64,000 nt of DNA from Xiphophorus maculatus (GCF_002775205.1 NC_036453.1:28435213-28499212); one strand, 5' to 3'; shown: positions 1-14,600, numbered from the stretch's first letter. Made by a program: numbers and translations. Notes: generated by a model not told the origin, from the sequence alone.

Positions 1-325
1 TTTATTTTATCGTTTTATTAGCGAGGAGGAGCATGAATGGCAGCCAGTGCAGTTAGCGAAAGGTTGCGCAATCCCAGGTGAGGCTCTGCTCGCTGCTGCC
101 TCACCAGCTTCTCTTCCGAGCATTTGAATGGGAAATTGCGAAAATTCAGCGATTTTGAGGAAAAAAATAATCAAAATTGGTTAAGCTAAATGAAAAATAA
201 ATACTTTATAGTACAAACCACAGGGTGAAAATAGCAATATAAATTATTTTATCATTACATATTATTTTTCCATGATGGCAAGTGAGGCTCTGCCTCACTC
301 GCCTCCCCTGACCTCACCACTGGTT
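1..325. repeat. Dispersed repeat fragment, same family as 16381-17210
   Basis: This block matches the second half of the 16.4-17.2 kb repeat almost base for base over about 250 bases: the stretch reading gcagccagtgcag, the block around ttccgagcattt, and the tail ending near ccatgat. It carries a GC-richer end (positions about 283-325, ...gaggctctgcctcac...ctcaccactgg) that could be a terminal repeat of a non-autonomous DNA transposon. It is cut by the window edge, so its other end is not visible. The transposon class is inference. Confidence 0.6.
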
Positions 326-1219
326 TTTACCCGTCAAATTATAATAATATTAACATAGGCTATATTTGGCCGCATTTTTATGCGTTTGGTTAATATTCAC
401 CCAGTTTAAGAAACCAGATCCCATGATACATAAAGCAGATAAAAGCATCAAACTTTTTGTCTGTAGTGACAAAAATCACTGTGGCCCCAATAACTTATAA
501 TAAATTAAATTAAAGATTCAACTTTCATTACCAGCACTTCACCTGCTGCGGTCTGAACAGGGGCGCCATACAGGGGGGAAAGTTATGACAATTCTAAGGG
601 CCCCTGACCAACAGGGGGCCCTCCACAATTTATTTATTTATTTTTTGTTGATAGAAATTAACAAAAAAAAAAAATCGGGGCCGTGTCAATTACAAAATTA
701 ATCATATTGTCTTTTCGAAGATTGTTTTTAGCAGTAAAAATGAAATGTTCTCACTCCCAGACCAAAAAACACACATCCATATTTGCACTGAACCCTCCTG
801 GATCTGCATGAAATAGTTTGTTCCTGCTTGGAGCTTGACGGTCACCGTGTTCAGCAGCAGTCAGTAGGAAACAAGAACGACTGTGTGGCGGTTACTATGC
901 TGCTAAGAAAGATAATAGTCAGGTTTTCCACAAAAAAAGGAGAGAGAAAAAGGCAAGAGTGTCAATTTGTTGCCCAGTTTTTCTCCAAGAGAGGTGGATA
1001 GACTGTGTGAGATTCTCAACCATTTAGCATAGTTAGCTTAGCTACAGACTACTGTTTGCCTCCATTTCACTAGCATCTAATGAATTAAGGAAAAAAATCA
1101 CCAAGATATTCATATATTTAACTTGTCCCTGTACCTTTTACCACTTAACAACAGATGAGTCAGACAGCAGCAGCTTTAGCCCACGTCCCTCCTGACCTGC
1201 CCTCTCCTTAGTGAAATTG
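326..1219. other. Intergenic, no gene seen
   Basis: AT-rich sequence upstream of hnrnpl with no open frame of note, no splice-bounded exon and no recognisable repeat. I see nothing functional in it. Confidence 0.5.
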
Positions 1220-1769
1220 AAGCTGCAGTATGTAACTTTTATAAAATAAAATTCACATATTTGTTAAAACTGTCATTATGTTGTGACAGTATGGTATGGA
1301 GATAATCTGTGAAAAATCTATTTCCTCTGCTTTCTCAAAGTGCTAAACAACCAGTCTGGCAGGAGAGTTTTAGTGCTGTCAATCACAATCTCATGTGGCT
1401 GCTCATCCTCCCTTCTGCTTGCTCTGTGCTATGCTGCAGCTAGCATAGCCTGTTGTAAATGCTTAGTCTAGTTACCAGTGACAGTAGATAAACGATTTTC
1501 CTGTAATGATATGATGTTTCTCCACCATTAGCACATTTAGTAGTGAGTGAATGAGGTTGATTGACAGCACTAAGACCCTCCTACTGGTTCTGATTGGTTG
1601 TTTTGGTCGGAGTTGCATTACTTTAGCCAGTAATAGTAGTTCAGGGATGAGGTGGAGGAGATTGATTGTTTTCACATATCTGTCTCGTAACAAACTGTCA
1701 CAACATGGTGCCAGCTTTAACAAATATGGAGAAAACATATTTTTTGATTAAAGTTATATACTGCAGCTT
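1220..1769. mobile_element. MITE-like element with long imperfect terminal inverted repeats
   Basis: The left end (aagctgcagtatgtaact, from 1220) is the imperfect reverse complement of the right end (ending at 1769). Internal sub-ends are also inverted copies of each other: the block around 1368-1390 (tagtgctgtcaatcac) mirrors the block around 1550-1580 (gattgacagcactaagac). Fragments of the same family occur at 30720-30815 and 31430-31550. There is no coding capacity, so it is a non-autonomous DNA element. No clear target-site duplication was found, and the superfamily is unassigned. Confidence 0.65.
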
Positions 1770-2643
1770 GAATAAAATGCAACTACATAGCATTTTTTGA
1801 AAAATATGGATTGCTTTATGTGTATTTTGTATGTTGCCTATGACTGCTGGTCGTGGGGAGAGACATTTCAGTAATCTAAAACTAATTGAAAAAATTTAAG
1901 CAACCTACTTGCATACTGTATGCAGACTGTTGGATGTAAAATTCATGAGCAGTAAATATTGTGCTTGTACCAATATTGGACCAAAGAATCGCAGAGATGT
2001 CTGGCTACTGTGGAGACCGCCAGCCATCCTGTGCACACTGTCATCAAGAGCCAGGAAACCGGGGTCAGTGGGAGACTGAATAATGAGACAATAATGAGAC
2101 AAAAATCGCCAGAGATCACCTGACTCTTATCATCTGGAAATTAAGCGGCTTTCTTCACTATTAAAGACATATTTGGCACCCAAAATGTATGTTTATGGTG
2201 GTGACTTTGTAAGAGAACGGGTACGTTACTCCTGTGAGTACATTTGAAGAAAACATCACCCGGCTTACGCACCGTTTGAAAGCGTCTGATTGCCTTGCCG
2301 GTTGACAAATGGTGCACACCCTTCTGGCTTCGCGTCCGCTCATTGACAGAGCAAGGTAGCCAATGGGAATTCGGCACTCAATGTTACACAGTTCTGTTGC
2401 GTTCACTGATCAGTATGAGCTTTTTGACTTGCACCTTTTAGAAATGCTAACATAATTTAAAATGCTGCAAAGATGAATACAAACATTCTTTGATAAAGGT
2501 GCAATTTAAACCCATGAGAACACATTGTTTAATTATTCCAGGATCAATTCTGGTTGGAGAATAAAACCAAACGTTTGGCAAAACGTTTATTTTCTTAACA
2601 CCACTGAAATGCAGCACCAGCCCGGTAAAGTGGACAGGACAAC
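1770..2643 (+). other. hnrnpl upstream region and 5' UTR
   Basis: About 870 bases before the hnrnpl start codon. The last few hundred bases become richer in G+C and CpG, as expected for a housekeeping promoter. I see no TATA box at a sensible distance and cannot place the transcription start. The ATG at 2644 lies in a favourable context (acaacATGG). Confidence 0.4.
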
Positions 2644-5600
2644 ATGGCTGCTGCTGCGTCCCGATACTACGGCGAAGGCGGCAGAGCGACAAAAAGACAG
2701 AAAACTGAAGAAGGCGGAATGACAACGGTGGGTTTTCACCGTTACCTTTGAAGCGAATGCATCAGTGAGCTGAACTATTATAGTTTTGCTTTGTCTTAGA
2801 AAGTATTTCAGCATTAAAAACGTTATAAATCGGGCGCTAGCTAAAACGAAAATGCTAGCAGGCATTAGCTTGCTTAGCTACTTCACACTTAGGAACGGAG
2901 TTTACGTCGGCGCGTGCCCGAAAAGCTGCTCAGCGGTTTCATTTAAACATCGTGTTGAAGCAGGACAGCTTAAATATTATATTCATGGGCAAAGAAAGAC
3001 TCGTCAAAGAAATGACTAACGTCAGTTCTCATGAAAATAAAAGCTTGTCAGATGTTGGCCAAATTAGGACAAGCTTCAGAACCAAATAAGTGGGAGATTG
3101 TATCTCTCTGAGACAATAAAAAAAACATCTTTATATCCAATGCATAATCAATGAATGATTTTATTACCTATTTAATTTCAATACAACAAACGGCAATAAT
3201 AATTTAAAATATCCATTGGATGCATTTTTAATCGTTCTTTACATAGAATCAGTTCTTGGTTGCAAAGGGATTTACCTCCTAAAGACAGAATTTTGCATTG
3301 TGAACCTACATGTTTTTAACATGAATGGATTCTGTCGGTTTCTTGGAAAGCGAGTCTGAATCTATAACTTAGTTCAAAATTATTCTTAAATATAAATTGT
3401 TGGCTGAAAGTTACTTCGGCTTTGAAAATATAGTGCTGATCAAATCTCTGAAATGGTCCAGGGAATGTTTCCTTCTTGTTCTCAGCTGATTTGTCTCTGG
3501 TTGGACCATCTTTGGGTCTGTTGAACAGGCTTGTTCCTCTTTTAGAGTAAACCACGAGGAATTTGTTTCAAAAGTCAGACTTGATTTTTTTTAGACTGGA
3601 AAGAGCAGTAAAATAACTGCCAAATGATACCAAGTTCATGTGTGTGGGAAAAAACGAAGACTGTCTTGAAAAGTTGCCATTGTAGTGTAGTTTATATACC
3701 TTGAATTTATAGTAAAAGATGCATAATTTCAAAATAAAAATATCTGGCATTGTCTTGAAATGTTTAGTTTTTAAAAAAAATAAAATCTCTACCTTTTAAG
3801 TAGCAAGAGTAAATTTTGCATATTGACTAGCTTTTATTCAACCTTATGCTGAATAAAAGCATAAAGTATGTAACTTTGTTTTATATTTTCACAAATGGAA
3901 ACGGCAACAGAGAATGTTCTTCTTATAAACAAAGATTTTCTTTTTCTGCATAAACATCAGAATTCTGAATTCTGAAATTTAATTAAAAGCTATTTCCTAG
4001 TTTTGTGTAAAAATCAAACTTTGTGTGGCTAAATAAGCATGTGTTCACACATCAAATCATTTTATTTGAAAACTATTGATGTTGTTGACATAAAAAAAAT
4101 CTGCTCCTCTTCACGTAAGTGGATTCTCAAAGCTTCAGCAGCATGCTAAGGCTTTGCTGCTGACATGAATGTGAGGGGGGGGGGGGGGAAACAGTTGATA
4201 TTTTGCATCTGCTTACATTACAAAACTACATTGTTTTTGTGCCATTTAATTTAATTTTCTACATAAAATTGTCACAAAAACAAAACAGTTCTCCACACTG
4301 ATTGCAGCTTTCTGGCTGATTACCAATCTTTAAAACCCCTGACCTGCTGATTCCATATTTTGATGGTTGATTTTCATCAGTATTATTTTCCTTTCTTAGG
4401 AAAATTATGAAGACCCTCACAAGCCGCTACCGTCTCCTGTGGTGCACATCAGGGGACTGGTGGATGGTGTGATGGAGGCTGACCTGGTGGAGGCGCTACA
4501 GGAGTTTGGGACAATTAGGTAATAATAATGTTCCTACATGTTAACTGGAGCCACAGATGTTTTTTTTACTTCCAAATTTAAGAAAGAAAAAAAAAACTAA
4601 ACATTGTCACATTTAGAAATTATTCTTAATTATTCCAGCACTGTTTTATGTGATTTCTTGTCCCAGAAACATCTGCTTCATGAAGAGCATAGATGTAGTC
4701 TATTGAAAACTTTCAAATTCACAATTTCATTATTGCATAGTTTGGACAGTAAAGTGAAGCTTTTAGATTTGACCCCGAGTTAACAAAGAAAGATCAGAAA
4801 TGCCTTTATCTGTGCTTATCTTTACGGGATGTTTGAAGCTTTAACACCTTGATGAAACAAGACTCCCACAGAGATTGTAAGTGCCTTTTTATTTATATTT
4901 TTTAGCTATGTTGTGATGATGCCGAAGAAGCGGCAGGCGCTGGTGGAGTATGAGGACATGAACGGCTCCTGTAATGCTGTGACTTACGCAGCTGAAAACC
5001 AGGTTTACATCGCGGGCCACCCCGCCTTCATCAACTACTCCACCAGTCAGAAAATTTCTCGGCCGGGAGACTCGGACGACACCCGGAGCGTCAACAACGT
5101 GCTGCTGCTCACAATCTTGAATCCCATCTATCCCATCACCACGGTAACTTGCATCCAGATCAGTATTTTTCGTAGGTTTAGTAGTATTTGGCGCTGTATG
5201 GCAAGTTAAAATTTTATTTAACTTTACAAATTCAGTCAGTCACAAACTGGCTTTTACTTGTAATCCATAATTAAAACAGTTAAAAGAATTATATTCTATT
5301 GTCCTTAGTTGTTTAAAACATTCCTTTGGTTTTCCACAGCAGTTTGTTGTAGTTCTACGTTTGAATCCCACACCACTGTTATGGCTGGAGATATTTGTTT
5401 CCTAAAACTTTCTGAACTGGCAGAATGAAAGTGAATATCTGGATTTTTGTTTTTATTTGAAATAGTTCAGTTTGACTTTTTACATTCCTTAATAGAGTTG
5501 AACTATAAATCATTTGTATATACATTTTGGTAAACTGTAGAATTGTAATTCATGCGTGAATTTTATGTCTATATATAGAAATTCACTTTGTATTTAATAA

Positions 5601-8600
5601 ATAAATACATTGCAGCTTTTATTCAACAAATAAAAGCTGCTTTTTCAACAAAAGTGAAAATAGTTCATGTAGTAAATAACTACACACAGTTGGGCTTTGT
5701 GATGGATTTCTATAACGTCTTACTAGATGTTGTTCTATTTCTACTAAATGTTTGATTTAATATTCAGGGATTGAAAAACACTGTGTGTCAGAAAATGGCA
5801 AGGAAATCCTACAACTACCCCCTAAAATTATTCACATGCCCGGGTTCCAAGTGTTTCAACCAAGAGGTTTGGTTCTGATGGGAAATGAGACGACACCAAA
5901 ACATGTTTCCATGCCAACAATGATTTCTCACTTAAGGTGATATGACATGTTTTTTTTTATCATGAGAGCCTTACTACCTAAACATGTTTGGTGTCCTACA
6001 GGATGTCCTCTACACTATTTGTAACAACTGCGGGCCTGTACAGAGGATCGTGATCTTCAGAAAGAATGGTGTTCAGGCTATGGTTGAATATCCTTTACAA
6101 ACATCAACTTTTTTTTATTTGGCAACATTCTTTTATAAACTTTCCACAGCAGGGTAACATTGTGTTGTTACATCATATTTGAACGTCTCTTTAGGCCTTA
6201 ACTTGAAGGTTCCACGTTTGATTCGGTCCAAAGTGCCCAGAGGGCCAAAGCCTCTTTGAATGGAGCGGATATCTACTCTGGCTGTTGCACTCTGAAAATT
6301 GAATATGCAAAGGTACGTATGTGTTACAAGCTGCGTTTCCATTGACCATATAACTGTGCAGTTTGACATTTTGCAAATAAATTCGCTGAATGGAAACACA
6401 GCAATTTTGAAAAATGATCTTGTTTTTAAAAAGTGTTGCCGATAGCATAAAGTGGTATTTTGGCCGCATTGAACATGGTATACTGCGCAAAACATGAAAC
6501 ACTTTCTTTGCATCACGCGATTAGCAGCCGCATGTTACTGTTGCCTCAAACCACAAAGAGGAAGACGGGAAGTAGTAAGAGGATCATGTTTTTTAACAAC
6601 TTATTGCATGAAGCAAACTTATTCACGTAAGATTTTAATGGAAGCACCGCAATTGCTGCTTGTATTTTTTCGACATTGGCAGCATTTTGCCAAAGTTTTG
6701 CGCACATTTGTAATGGAAACACAGTTACTGCCTAACTGCCTCTTGCAACTGGTGAATAATGAGTTGCTAACCCAAAGTCTGATACTCTAATGCTCATGTT
6801 TGTTATTCCTTCCTGTCCAACAGCCCGCACGCCTTAACGTCTTCAAGAACGACCAAGACACATGGGATTACACCAACCCCAACCTAAGTGGCCAAGGTAA
6901 CGTGTGTTCCCCAAACAATCCCTCTTCATTATTTTCCTCCTCTTCTTCTCTCATGTCACTACATAGGATGGTTGGGGGTTCCTCGCCTCGGGGGAGTATT
7001 GCCTTCGTTCACAAAGGATTGTCTCACCATGCAGATCAGCTTAGTGCTCAAAGGCAGTATTCCTACGATGCCTTCAGTCCTTATGTATTTTCTCACCACA
7101 CAGCAGGTGAAAAGTAAGGGCATGAGGAGCTGCCTGGGGGCAGCGTGCATTATAGACTCATGCATGTGAAAAATATGGAGCACCTATTTTAGCAGTAGAA
7201 GATGCACCACATGTCACACAGGATCACAGTCCCTGTAGAGCATGTCACAGCTGCACTATCTCACGTCCTTGCTTACTTAAATCCAGGTAGCACAACTGAA
7301 AGCATCCTTTCAAGCATAGTGGAGATTTTGTAAAAAGTGAAAGTGAGACTTATTAATAAAGGCCCCATGAAATGATACTGCACCTCTCAAGTTTTAGCAG
7401 AATTAGAAAGTTCATCTTGGTTTGATACAATGTTGAAATAAAATAAAATTTTCACTCAAATAACTCTTAGTAATTCTAATTACTAGAATCCAAGGCCACG
7501 TATTTCATGGGGCCTTTAAAGGAAAATGTACAGTTTGTAGAAGACATGAGAAAGGAAAACCTTTGTAGGAGATGGAGATCAGTTTTGTGGACCTATTGGC
7601 AGGCCTGTCATGAAAAATTTTATTGGATGATAAATTGTCCCAGAAATTATTGCAACAAATGATAATCTTGTTTTGAGACCTTTTTCAAGTAATGCATTCA
7701 TACTGGCTTTATAATGAAAGTTCTCCCTCTCAAAGACTAACAAAAGTTTAATTTTGTACAGAATACCTCACATTGGAAAGGAAAAATATTTTAAGTATCC
7801 AAAAGAACACAGACCAACCGAAAACAATAAAGAAGCAAATAAAAAACAAAAACAGAAAACACAAATAAAATAGGTTTAAAATTGCCCTTCAAAAAAATTA
7901 ATAATCAGAATGGAAATTAATTGAGTTCTTTTGAATTTTTCCAGATGATTAATTGCATATCTTGCTTTTTTTTAATTCTTAGGACAAAAAGATCCAAAAA
8001 AAGTATCAGTTTTTCATATCAACAGCTTTGACTCAAACAAGAACATATCGAGGCTCATTCAGGTGTTTCTTACTGTGTCCTATTTTTGTGCTTCCTAACA
8101 ACCCAGAGGTCCTCCTTGTGTCCTTACTCCATAACCTCATACAGGCTTTCCATGACTTTGCAAGCAAACACAGCGACCTTCACAGCTCCGACATATCAAC
8201 AACAACAAATAATGCTCTATGGCACACATGGGGCACAGTGGGGCATCAAATACTGGAACACAACCTCAACTCAGTACTCCATCATCATCCACATCTCCAC
8301 CAGCCGACCTGGGAGTCATGTCATGGTTTTTTTATGTTTATTTGGTTTTTTTTTCTTCGGTGGCGAAAAGTCGCCACACGTTCAGTTTAGAGGGACAGAA
8401 ATAACTCCCCAGGTCGTCAAACAAAACACCTCGCATATCCACCACAGTCCGATGCTGATAGATTGATAAGCACCTCCGGCAGCTCCGTTACCGGCACAGC
8501 ACATTTCATCTCCAGAAACCCCCTGAGGAGTCACAACACATTGGTGATGGGGGCAGGAGTCACACTCTTGGATTTTTTTTTTGTTTCTTTTTGGCCAAAA

Positions 8601-11600
8601 TAAACCCCAAAACAAAACACAAGCACAGGGAGCAACAGAGGATTTCAGACACACTCAGTCCGGCCAGGGAACAGACGACTACACATACTGGGGCAGTTTG
8701 CTCTCTCAAATGACACTACACCTCATCTCTACCTCCCTCCGCCGAACACACGACCGCACATCGAGCTGAGTATCCAAGGCAACATGCAGCCGAGCCGCCA
8801 CGACAGCACATCTTCATGCAGATATTCCAGACGACTCATTATCAAGCAGTAAATGCTTTCACTTTGCAAGAGGTGACAGCTTTCAAAGCAGATAAATAAA
8901 GCAAGTACCCATTTTTACATGAGAAGAAATACCCACAGTGGGGCCCTAACGAAGACACAACATCAGACACCTGTCAAGCATACAAGCACTGAGGCAAACA
9001 GATTCCAAATCCTTTTCCAAAGCTTTCCACAGTTATGGACTCTGGTGTTCTGTTTTCCCCTGTTCCTTATTCCCCTTTTTCCCCTCCTCTCTGTGCTGTT
9101 CTTGTGTTGTTTCTGCGTTTATTTATTTATTTTTGTAGTTTTTTTTTTTTTTTTTTTTTTTGCACTGGCCCATAGTGATGCCTCTAATGCCTCCCGTGTG
9201 ATGCAGGTTTGGCTCATTGTGTCTGTGGACTGACAGCCTACTCTGAAAATGGTGCATTTGCCCTGCTTTGTGATCAGAGCACGGTAAGATGGAAATGAGC
9301 CTCTAATGGTAACTTTGAATACGCAGCGGCACCGATTGTAAAGTCAACACTGGAACCCCGTGGATGCACTTTTTGGTCTGGAGGTGGGATGCAAGGCTGG
9401 AAAGAAGCAACTAAAGACTGAGGAGGAGGATTGAGTTGAGGCTGGAGTCAGAGGTTGGAGGGTAGCATCCTTCCTGAAGACTGCCCCCTACCTGCCCACT
9501 GTGTCCTATGCTCCCTATGTGGTGCTGTAAGTACTTAATGAATGAATGAATGATCTAATGGTTCAATGTTTATGATCTACTACATGAATTCTGTTTCTGA
9601 CTCTAGTTTACATTCGAAGATCTCTGGTATTCATGAACCATCTGTTATTTCTCACGATGTTCCTTTGATAAAAGGAAGTGATGCATTTATTTCTGACATC
9701 TGAACTACTGTGTTCTAGCTTTTCAATATGTTCAATGAAATCCTGGGACCTAACAATAAGTCATTAGCTGCTGTATAGTTAAAACAGTTGATATTGATTT
9801 AGAAGCATGCAATAACTGATAAAGCAGAACTTTATTTTGTAGTTGGGGAATTTTTAATATGCTATTACACTGCCATTAACATTTTAACCCATATAAGGTA
9901 ATTTGTAAAGTCTTTACTTTCAGTTATTTTCATCTTTATAAATTAGAATATTGTTGAAAACCAAATTTATTTCTATAACTGAATCCAAAGGTGAAAAATC
10001 AAAAAATTCATTACTCATAAAGTGATATATTTCAAGTGTTTATTTCTGTTTGTGTTGTGATTTCTAGCAAATGAAAACTCAGCTCTTTGAAAAAGCCACA
10101 GAAGAAATTGGCTGTTTGGAGAGCTTCATTAAAGCATATTAAGAGGGAAAGTGAGGTAGTAAAGGGTGAACAAGCAACAGGGATAACTTCAAGTTTGGGA
10201 GAATAGTGAAGCAAAGCCCATTGAAGAGGTTTGGGGAAATTCACTGGAGGCATTATTCAACGGCCGCACACAAGTCAAAACATCAGAAGAGTTTATCAGG
10301 GCTAAGGAGGAGAAGAACGGAATCGTTGCTCAGTGGTCCAAAGTTCTCTACAGATGAAAATAACATTTTTGGATTTAGTTCAGAAATCATTATCTCAGAG
10401 TGAAGAGGGATGGAAGGCAACCTGCTTGAAGTTTCCACAGTCAGAGGTGGTTTGAGGTTCCATATCATCTGTGGTGGTGGTCCACTGGGGTTTATCAAGT
10501 CCACGGTCAACTCAGTCCTCTACCAGGAAATGCTGCCGACCAGCTTTATAGTACAATGTCAGTTCCCAGCAGAACATGGCACTGGCTCGCATATATCAAT
10601 ACCTGCCATAATAACCAAGGTGTCACCTTTGCTGACTAGCCAGAAAACTGTCTGGACCTGAACTCCACAGGGACTCTGTGGAGTATTGACAAGTGGAAGA
10701 TAAAAGACTAGAACCGAAAATGAAGAAAGCAAACTGGGCTTCCTCAGCACCTCATCACAACCACAGGCCGATCACCTCCAAACTTTATTGAGGCAAAACA
10801 AGGACTGACCAAGTATAGAGTGCATATACCATGCATGGATATAGTTTTCAGTAGGCCCACTTCTTTGTTGGTATCTTGTTATTGCAGAGTCAAACCCACT
10901 TTGGTCTTCAGAACTGTCTTTTTGTCCAATTCTCTCTGAGATTGTGGTCCATATTGACATCATAGTTTTGTGTGAATTTTACTCCAGATTTGTAAACTCT
11001 CAGCAGCAATTAGCAAACACCCATTATACGAGCTCCTTCTCAGTGCAGCTCTGGTAAAAATCTTGATGGAGGGTTAATATGTAAATTCTGAAGGTGGAGT
11101 GTTGGAGGAAGAGTTATTAAAGAGGCAGAGGCCCAATTTCAAGTCTAGTGTAGTACTGTATGGTTAGCAGAAGGCAACCTGAGCCTTTGGTGTAAGCAGC
11201 AATCTAATCTCGTCTGGTTTTGCAACCAAATCAGAACCTGGCTTTCCAATTCTTTTTGTTTAAATCAATTTGTAATGATATATAGTTTTTTTTTTCTGTT
11301 AGTTTTTGGGATGAAAAGTTATTCTGTAAAGTGGCTTGAAAATAATACAGCTAAATTTAAATGTATGTCTAATTTGCACAGAGAAGCTCCTCTTAATACA
11401 AATGACTACAAATTTTTGTCAGAAGTTTTTATGAACATAACGATGATTAAACTTAAACATAATGCAGGAGGCATTCCTCCATTCTGCTAAATTTTCAAGT
11501 CAGAGCTCAAGTCCAAATGAAGTCATAAGTTTTTAGAGATTTCTTTTCTTTCTCTTTTTTTTTTTTAAACCAGACTAAATGTCAGGGTTTGATTTTTGAA

Positions 11601-14600
11601 TGTGATGCTTTTTATTTTCTATTCTCGTGTGTTTTACTTCTGTCTCATCCGGGTTGTAAAAGCTGTTTTAGTTTCTAATAAAATGGCAGGAGCCGTTTGT
11701 GGCACTGAGCCGTACGATCTCTTTCTGATCTGTTACATTCACCTGTCTGTGCTGCTTTGATATCATTTTCTGGTGTGTTTAGTGTTACCAATTGAGTACG
11801 CTGTGTATTTGGATTTGACATGTGTATGTGTACTTGTACAGATGCAGATGGTGAAGGCAATTGGAACATATCACAAGGTGTGTTTGTGTTTATATCGGGA
11901 TGATTAAGGACTCCATTTATTGAATGCTTTGAAAGCTACGGCCACTTCTAAATAAAAAAATCTCCATTATGTTCAGCCTAAATGAACAGACGAAGCCTGC
12001 CGAACCTTTTATTATATTTTATTTTGTTTTTTTAAGGGGCCAGCTTCCTCTGTTGCATGCACTTCACTAAGTTGTCTCATAGCATGCGATAGGCCAAGTG
12101 AAGCATCTGCGCTGCATGCAGCACAAGTTGTTTGATGGGAACATTTTGACCATTTTCAGATCCTAACGCCAACCCCAACAAGCGCCAGAGGCAGCCCGCT
12201 CTCCTGGGAGACCACCCACCTGATTATGGTATTTGTCTCTCTGAGAAATTGATGTGAAGTGTAGAACAATAGTTCCCACTGTAAAACCTCACTGTTGGCG
12301 TTTTCTTTTCCATCTGTACTACAGGAGGTCCACAAGGAGGATATCATAGCTATAACGACGACACGTACGGCCCCCCTCCTCCCCATCGCATGGGGATTGG
12401 GATGGGGGGCCGGGGCCGTGGGAGCCAGCGCTATGGTGCAGGATACGGGCCGCCTCCGCCCGAGTATGGCCCCCATGCCGACTCCCCGGTTCTTATGGTG
12501 TACGGCCTGGAGCCATCCAAGATCAATGCTGACAGAGTTTTTAACATCTTTTGTCTCTATGGCAACATCGAGAGGGTGAGTATAATGCTGCTTAGACCCT
12601 CCTGGGCTTTTATGGGACTTTTAAAAATAATTGCTTCAAATGGGCAGCATTGTGTAAAATCTACTTTTTTTGAGCTTTTCATCATGTTATTCTCTTATCA
12701 AAAACTGGAGGGTTGCCCTGATTCATTCATTCATATTTGAGAAATTATTTAATCTCCCGTGGCAACCATTCAGCTGTGCAAAACGCCTAGGTGGACTGAG
12801 CGCCACCTTCGAGGCACAGCTCCTCCTCGGAGCTGCAGTTTCCAAGCTTCCCACCCTCTGTGACTCCCCCCACTCAGCTCCTTCAGACTAGCCAGCAGCA
12901 ATTGGCAAACACCTGGTGGAACTGCGCATCTGCTGAGTTTATTATACAAGCTACTTCTCAGTGCAATGCTGGTATAAACATTGATAAAGGGTTAATAGAG
13001 GGGCGATGTTGTGATGACATCCTGAAGGTGGAGTGTCAGAAAGAGCAGGAGTATTTAAAGAGACAGAAGCCCAATTTCAAGGTGATAAATTACAAAGTCA
13101 CATTTCCTTTCAATTATATTTGATATATAAAGATTTTTGTAACAACTGAAGCTAACAGTTACTTGATTTTGTTATAAAAATGGCACCATGTTCCTCTAAA
13201 ATACATAACACTGCCCCTTAATGAAAATGTAAGACACTTTACAGCATCACATAAATTCAAAGTAAATCATATGACTTTATCTAACAGAATTTATTTGAAA
13301 GAGAAGGCCAAAAATATTTTTGCTGCAAAATATGTTTAAGTATAAAGGGCAGGCTAGGAGATTATTTTTTTATTACAATGATAGTTACATTATGACAAAA
13401 GTTCACCTTGAACCTAGAATCAGCAACTGACTAGTGTCTTTTTATTTTTGTTACTTTTTTTTTGGTTTTATTCTCCCCATCTTCAGGTGAAGTTCATGAA
13501 AAGTAAACCTGGAGCAGCGATGGTAGAGATGGGAGACTGTTACTCTGTGGACCGAGCCATCAGTCACCTCAACAACACCTTCCTGTTTGGACAGAAGCTC
13601 AATGTTTGGTAAAAGCTGCTGCCCAGACACATTTCCACACTGGAGTGTAGATTAATTTTAAAACCTCTGGAAGTTGAGCAAAGAGTTGAAAGAGCAGATG
13701 CCTCTCTCTCTCCCTCTCTCCCTGCAGCGTGTCCAAGCAGCAGGCCATCGTACCAGGACAGAGCTACCAGTTAGAGGATAACACCAGCAGCTTTAAAGAC
13801 TTCCATGGATCTCGGAACAACCGCTTCGCCTCCCCAGAGCAAGCGGCTAAAAACCGAATCCAGCACCCCAGCAACGTGCTGCACTTCTTCAACGCCCAGC
13901 CGGAGATCACAGAGGAGACCTTCTTCCAAGTGAGAAAAATCTCAAAACAGGAGTTCTCTCTGCTGAATAAAACGAGGCTAACGTTACGACTGCAGGTCGA
14001 CGACTGCACTGACCGAGTCTGCGTTCTCTTCCCAGATATGCGAGGAACTGGGAATTAAAAGTCCTACGAGTATCAAGCTTTTTACTGGAAAGAGTGAGTA
14101 TTGTTGCCTTCTGTAGGTCTGGGTTACATTTCAGTATTTAGTCTCTTCCAGCTAGTGGTGTGTGTTGACTGACCCTGCTGTGTGTGTTCCTTTTATATTG
14201 CTGTATTGGTTTTTGCCATGATCCTTGACAAAGGTTTTTTTGTTATTGTTTTGCTTCTAAATGTCAACATTTCTCCCATTTCCTCTTTTACAAGTTATAT
14301 TGATAGACAAGAGACTAATTAGTGGTAAATTTTTGAGACATACAGTAAGTATCCTTTTAGTAAAAAGTGTTTCCATTGCAGTTTTGTGAAATAAACGAAT
14401 TTCGATACGACCAAAAAAACCCTCCTCAACTTAGCGGCAAAATGTTTTAGCAAAAATTGGGAATTTTTTCAAAATGACAGTGTTTCCATTTTTATTAAGC
14501 CAATTTATTTTCAAAATATTAAATTGGGCAATTATATATGGTTAATGGAAATCAGCTAAAGCTCCTTAATTTAACCTTTAGTTTCTAGAGACAAAAATAA

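Noticed and set aside
6084-6209. GT-AG reading of the hnrnpl exon 4-5 intron
   Set aside because: It gives a frame that breaks the conserved VEFDSVQ stretch of RRM2, while the AT-AC reading restores it and has the full U12 signals.
8028-8769. Overlapping + strand open frames of 60-126 codons in hnrnpl intron 6
   Set aside because: Low-complexity Thr/His/Ser-rich translations with no domain; they follow from the CA-rich composition of the non-coding block.
13930-14058. Extension of the exon at 13728-13929 as one continuous coding stretch
   Set aside because: The frame happens to stay open into the intron, but the conserved protein jumps from FFQ to ICEELGIK at 14036, with good splice sites.
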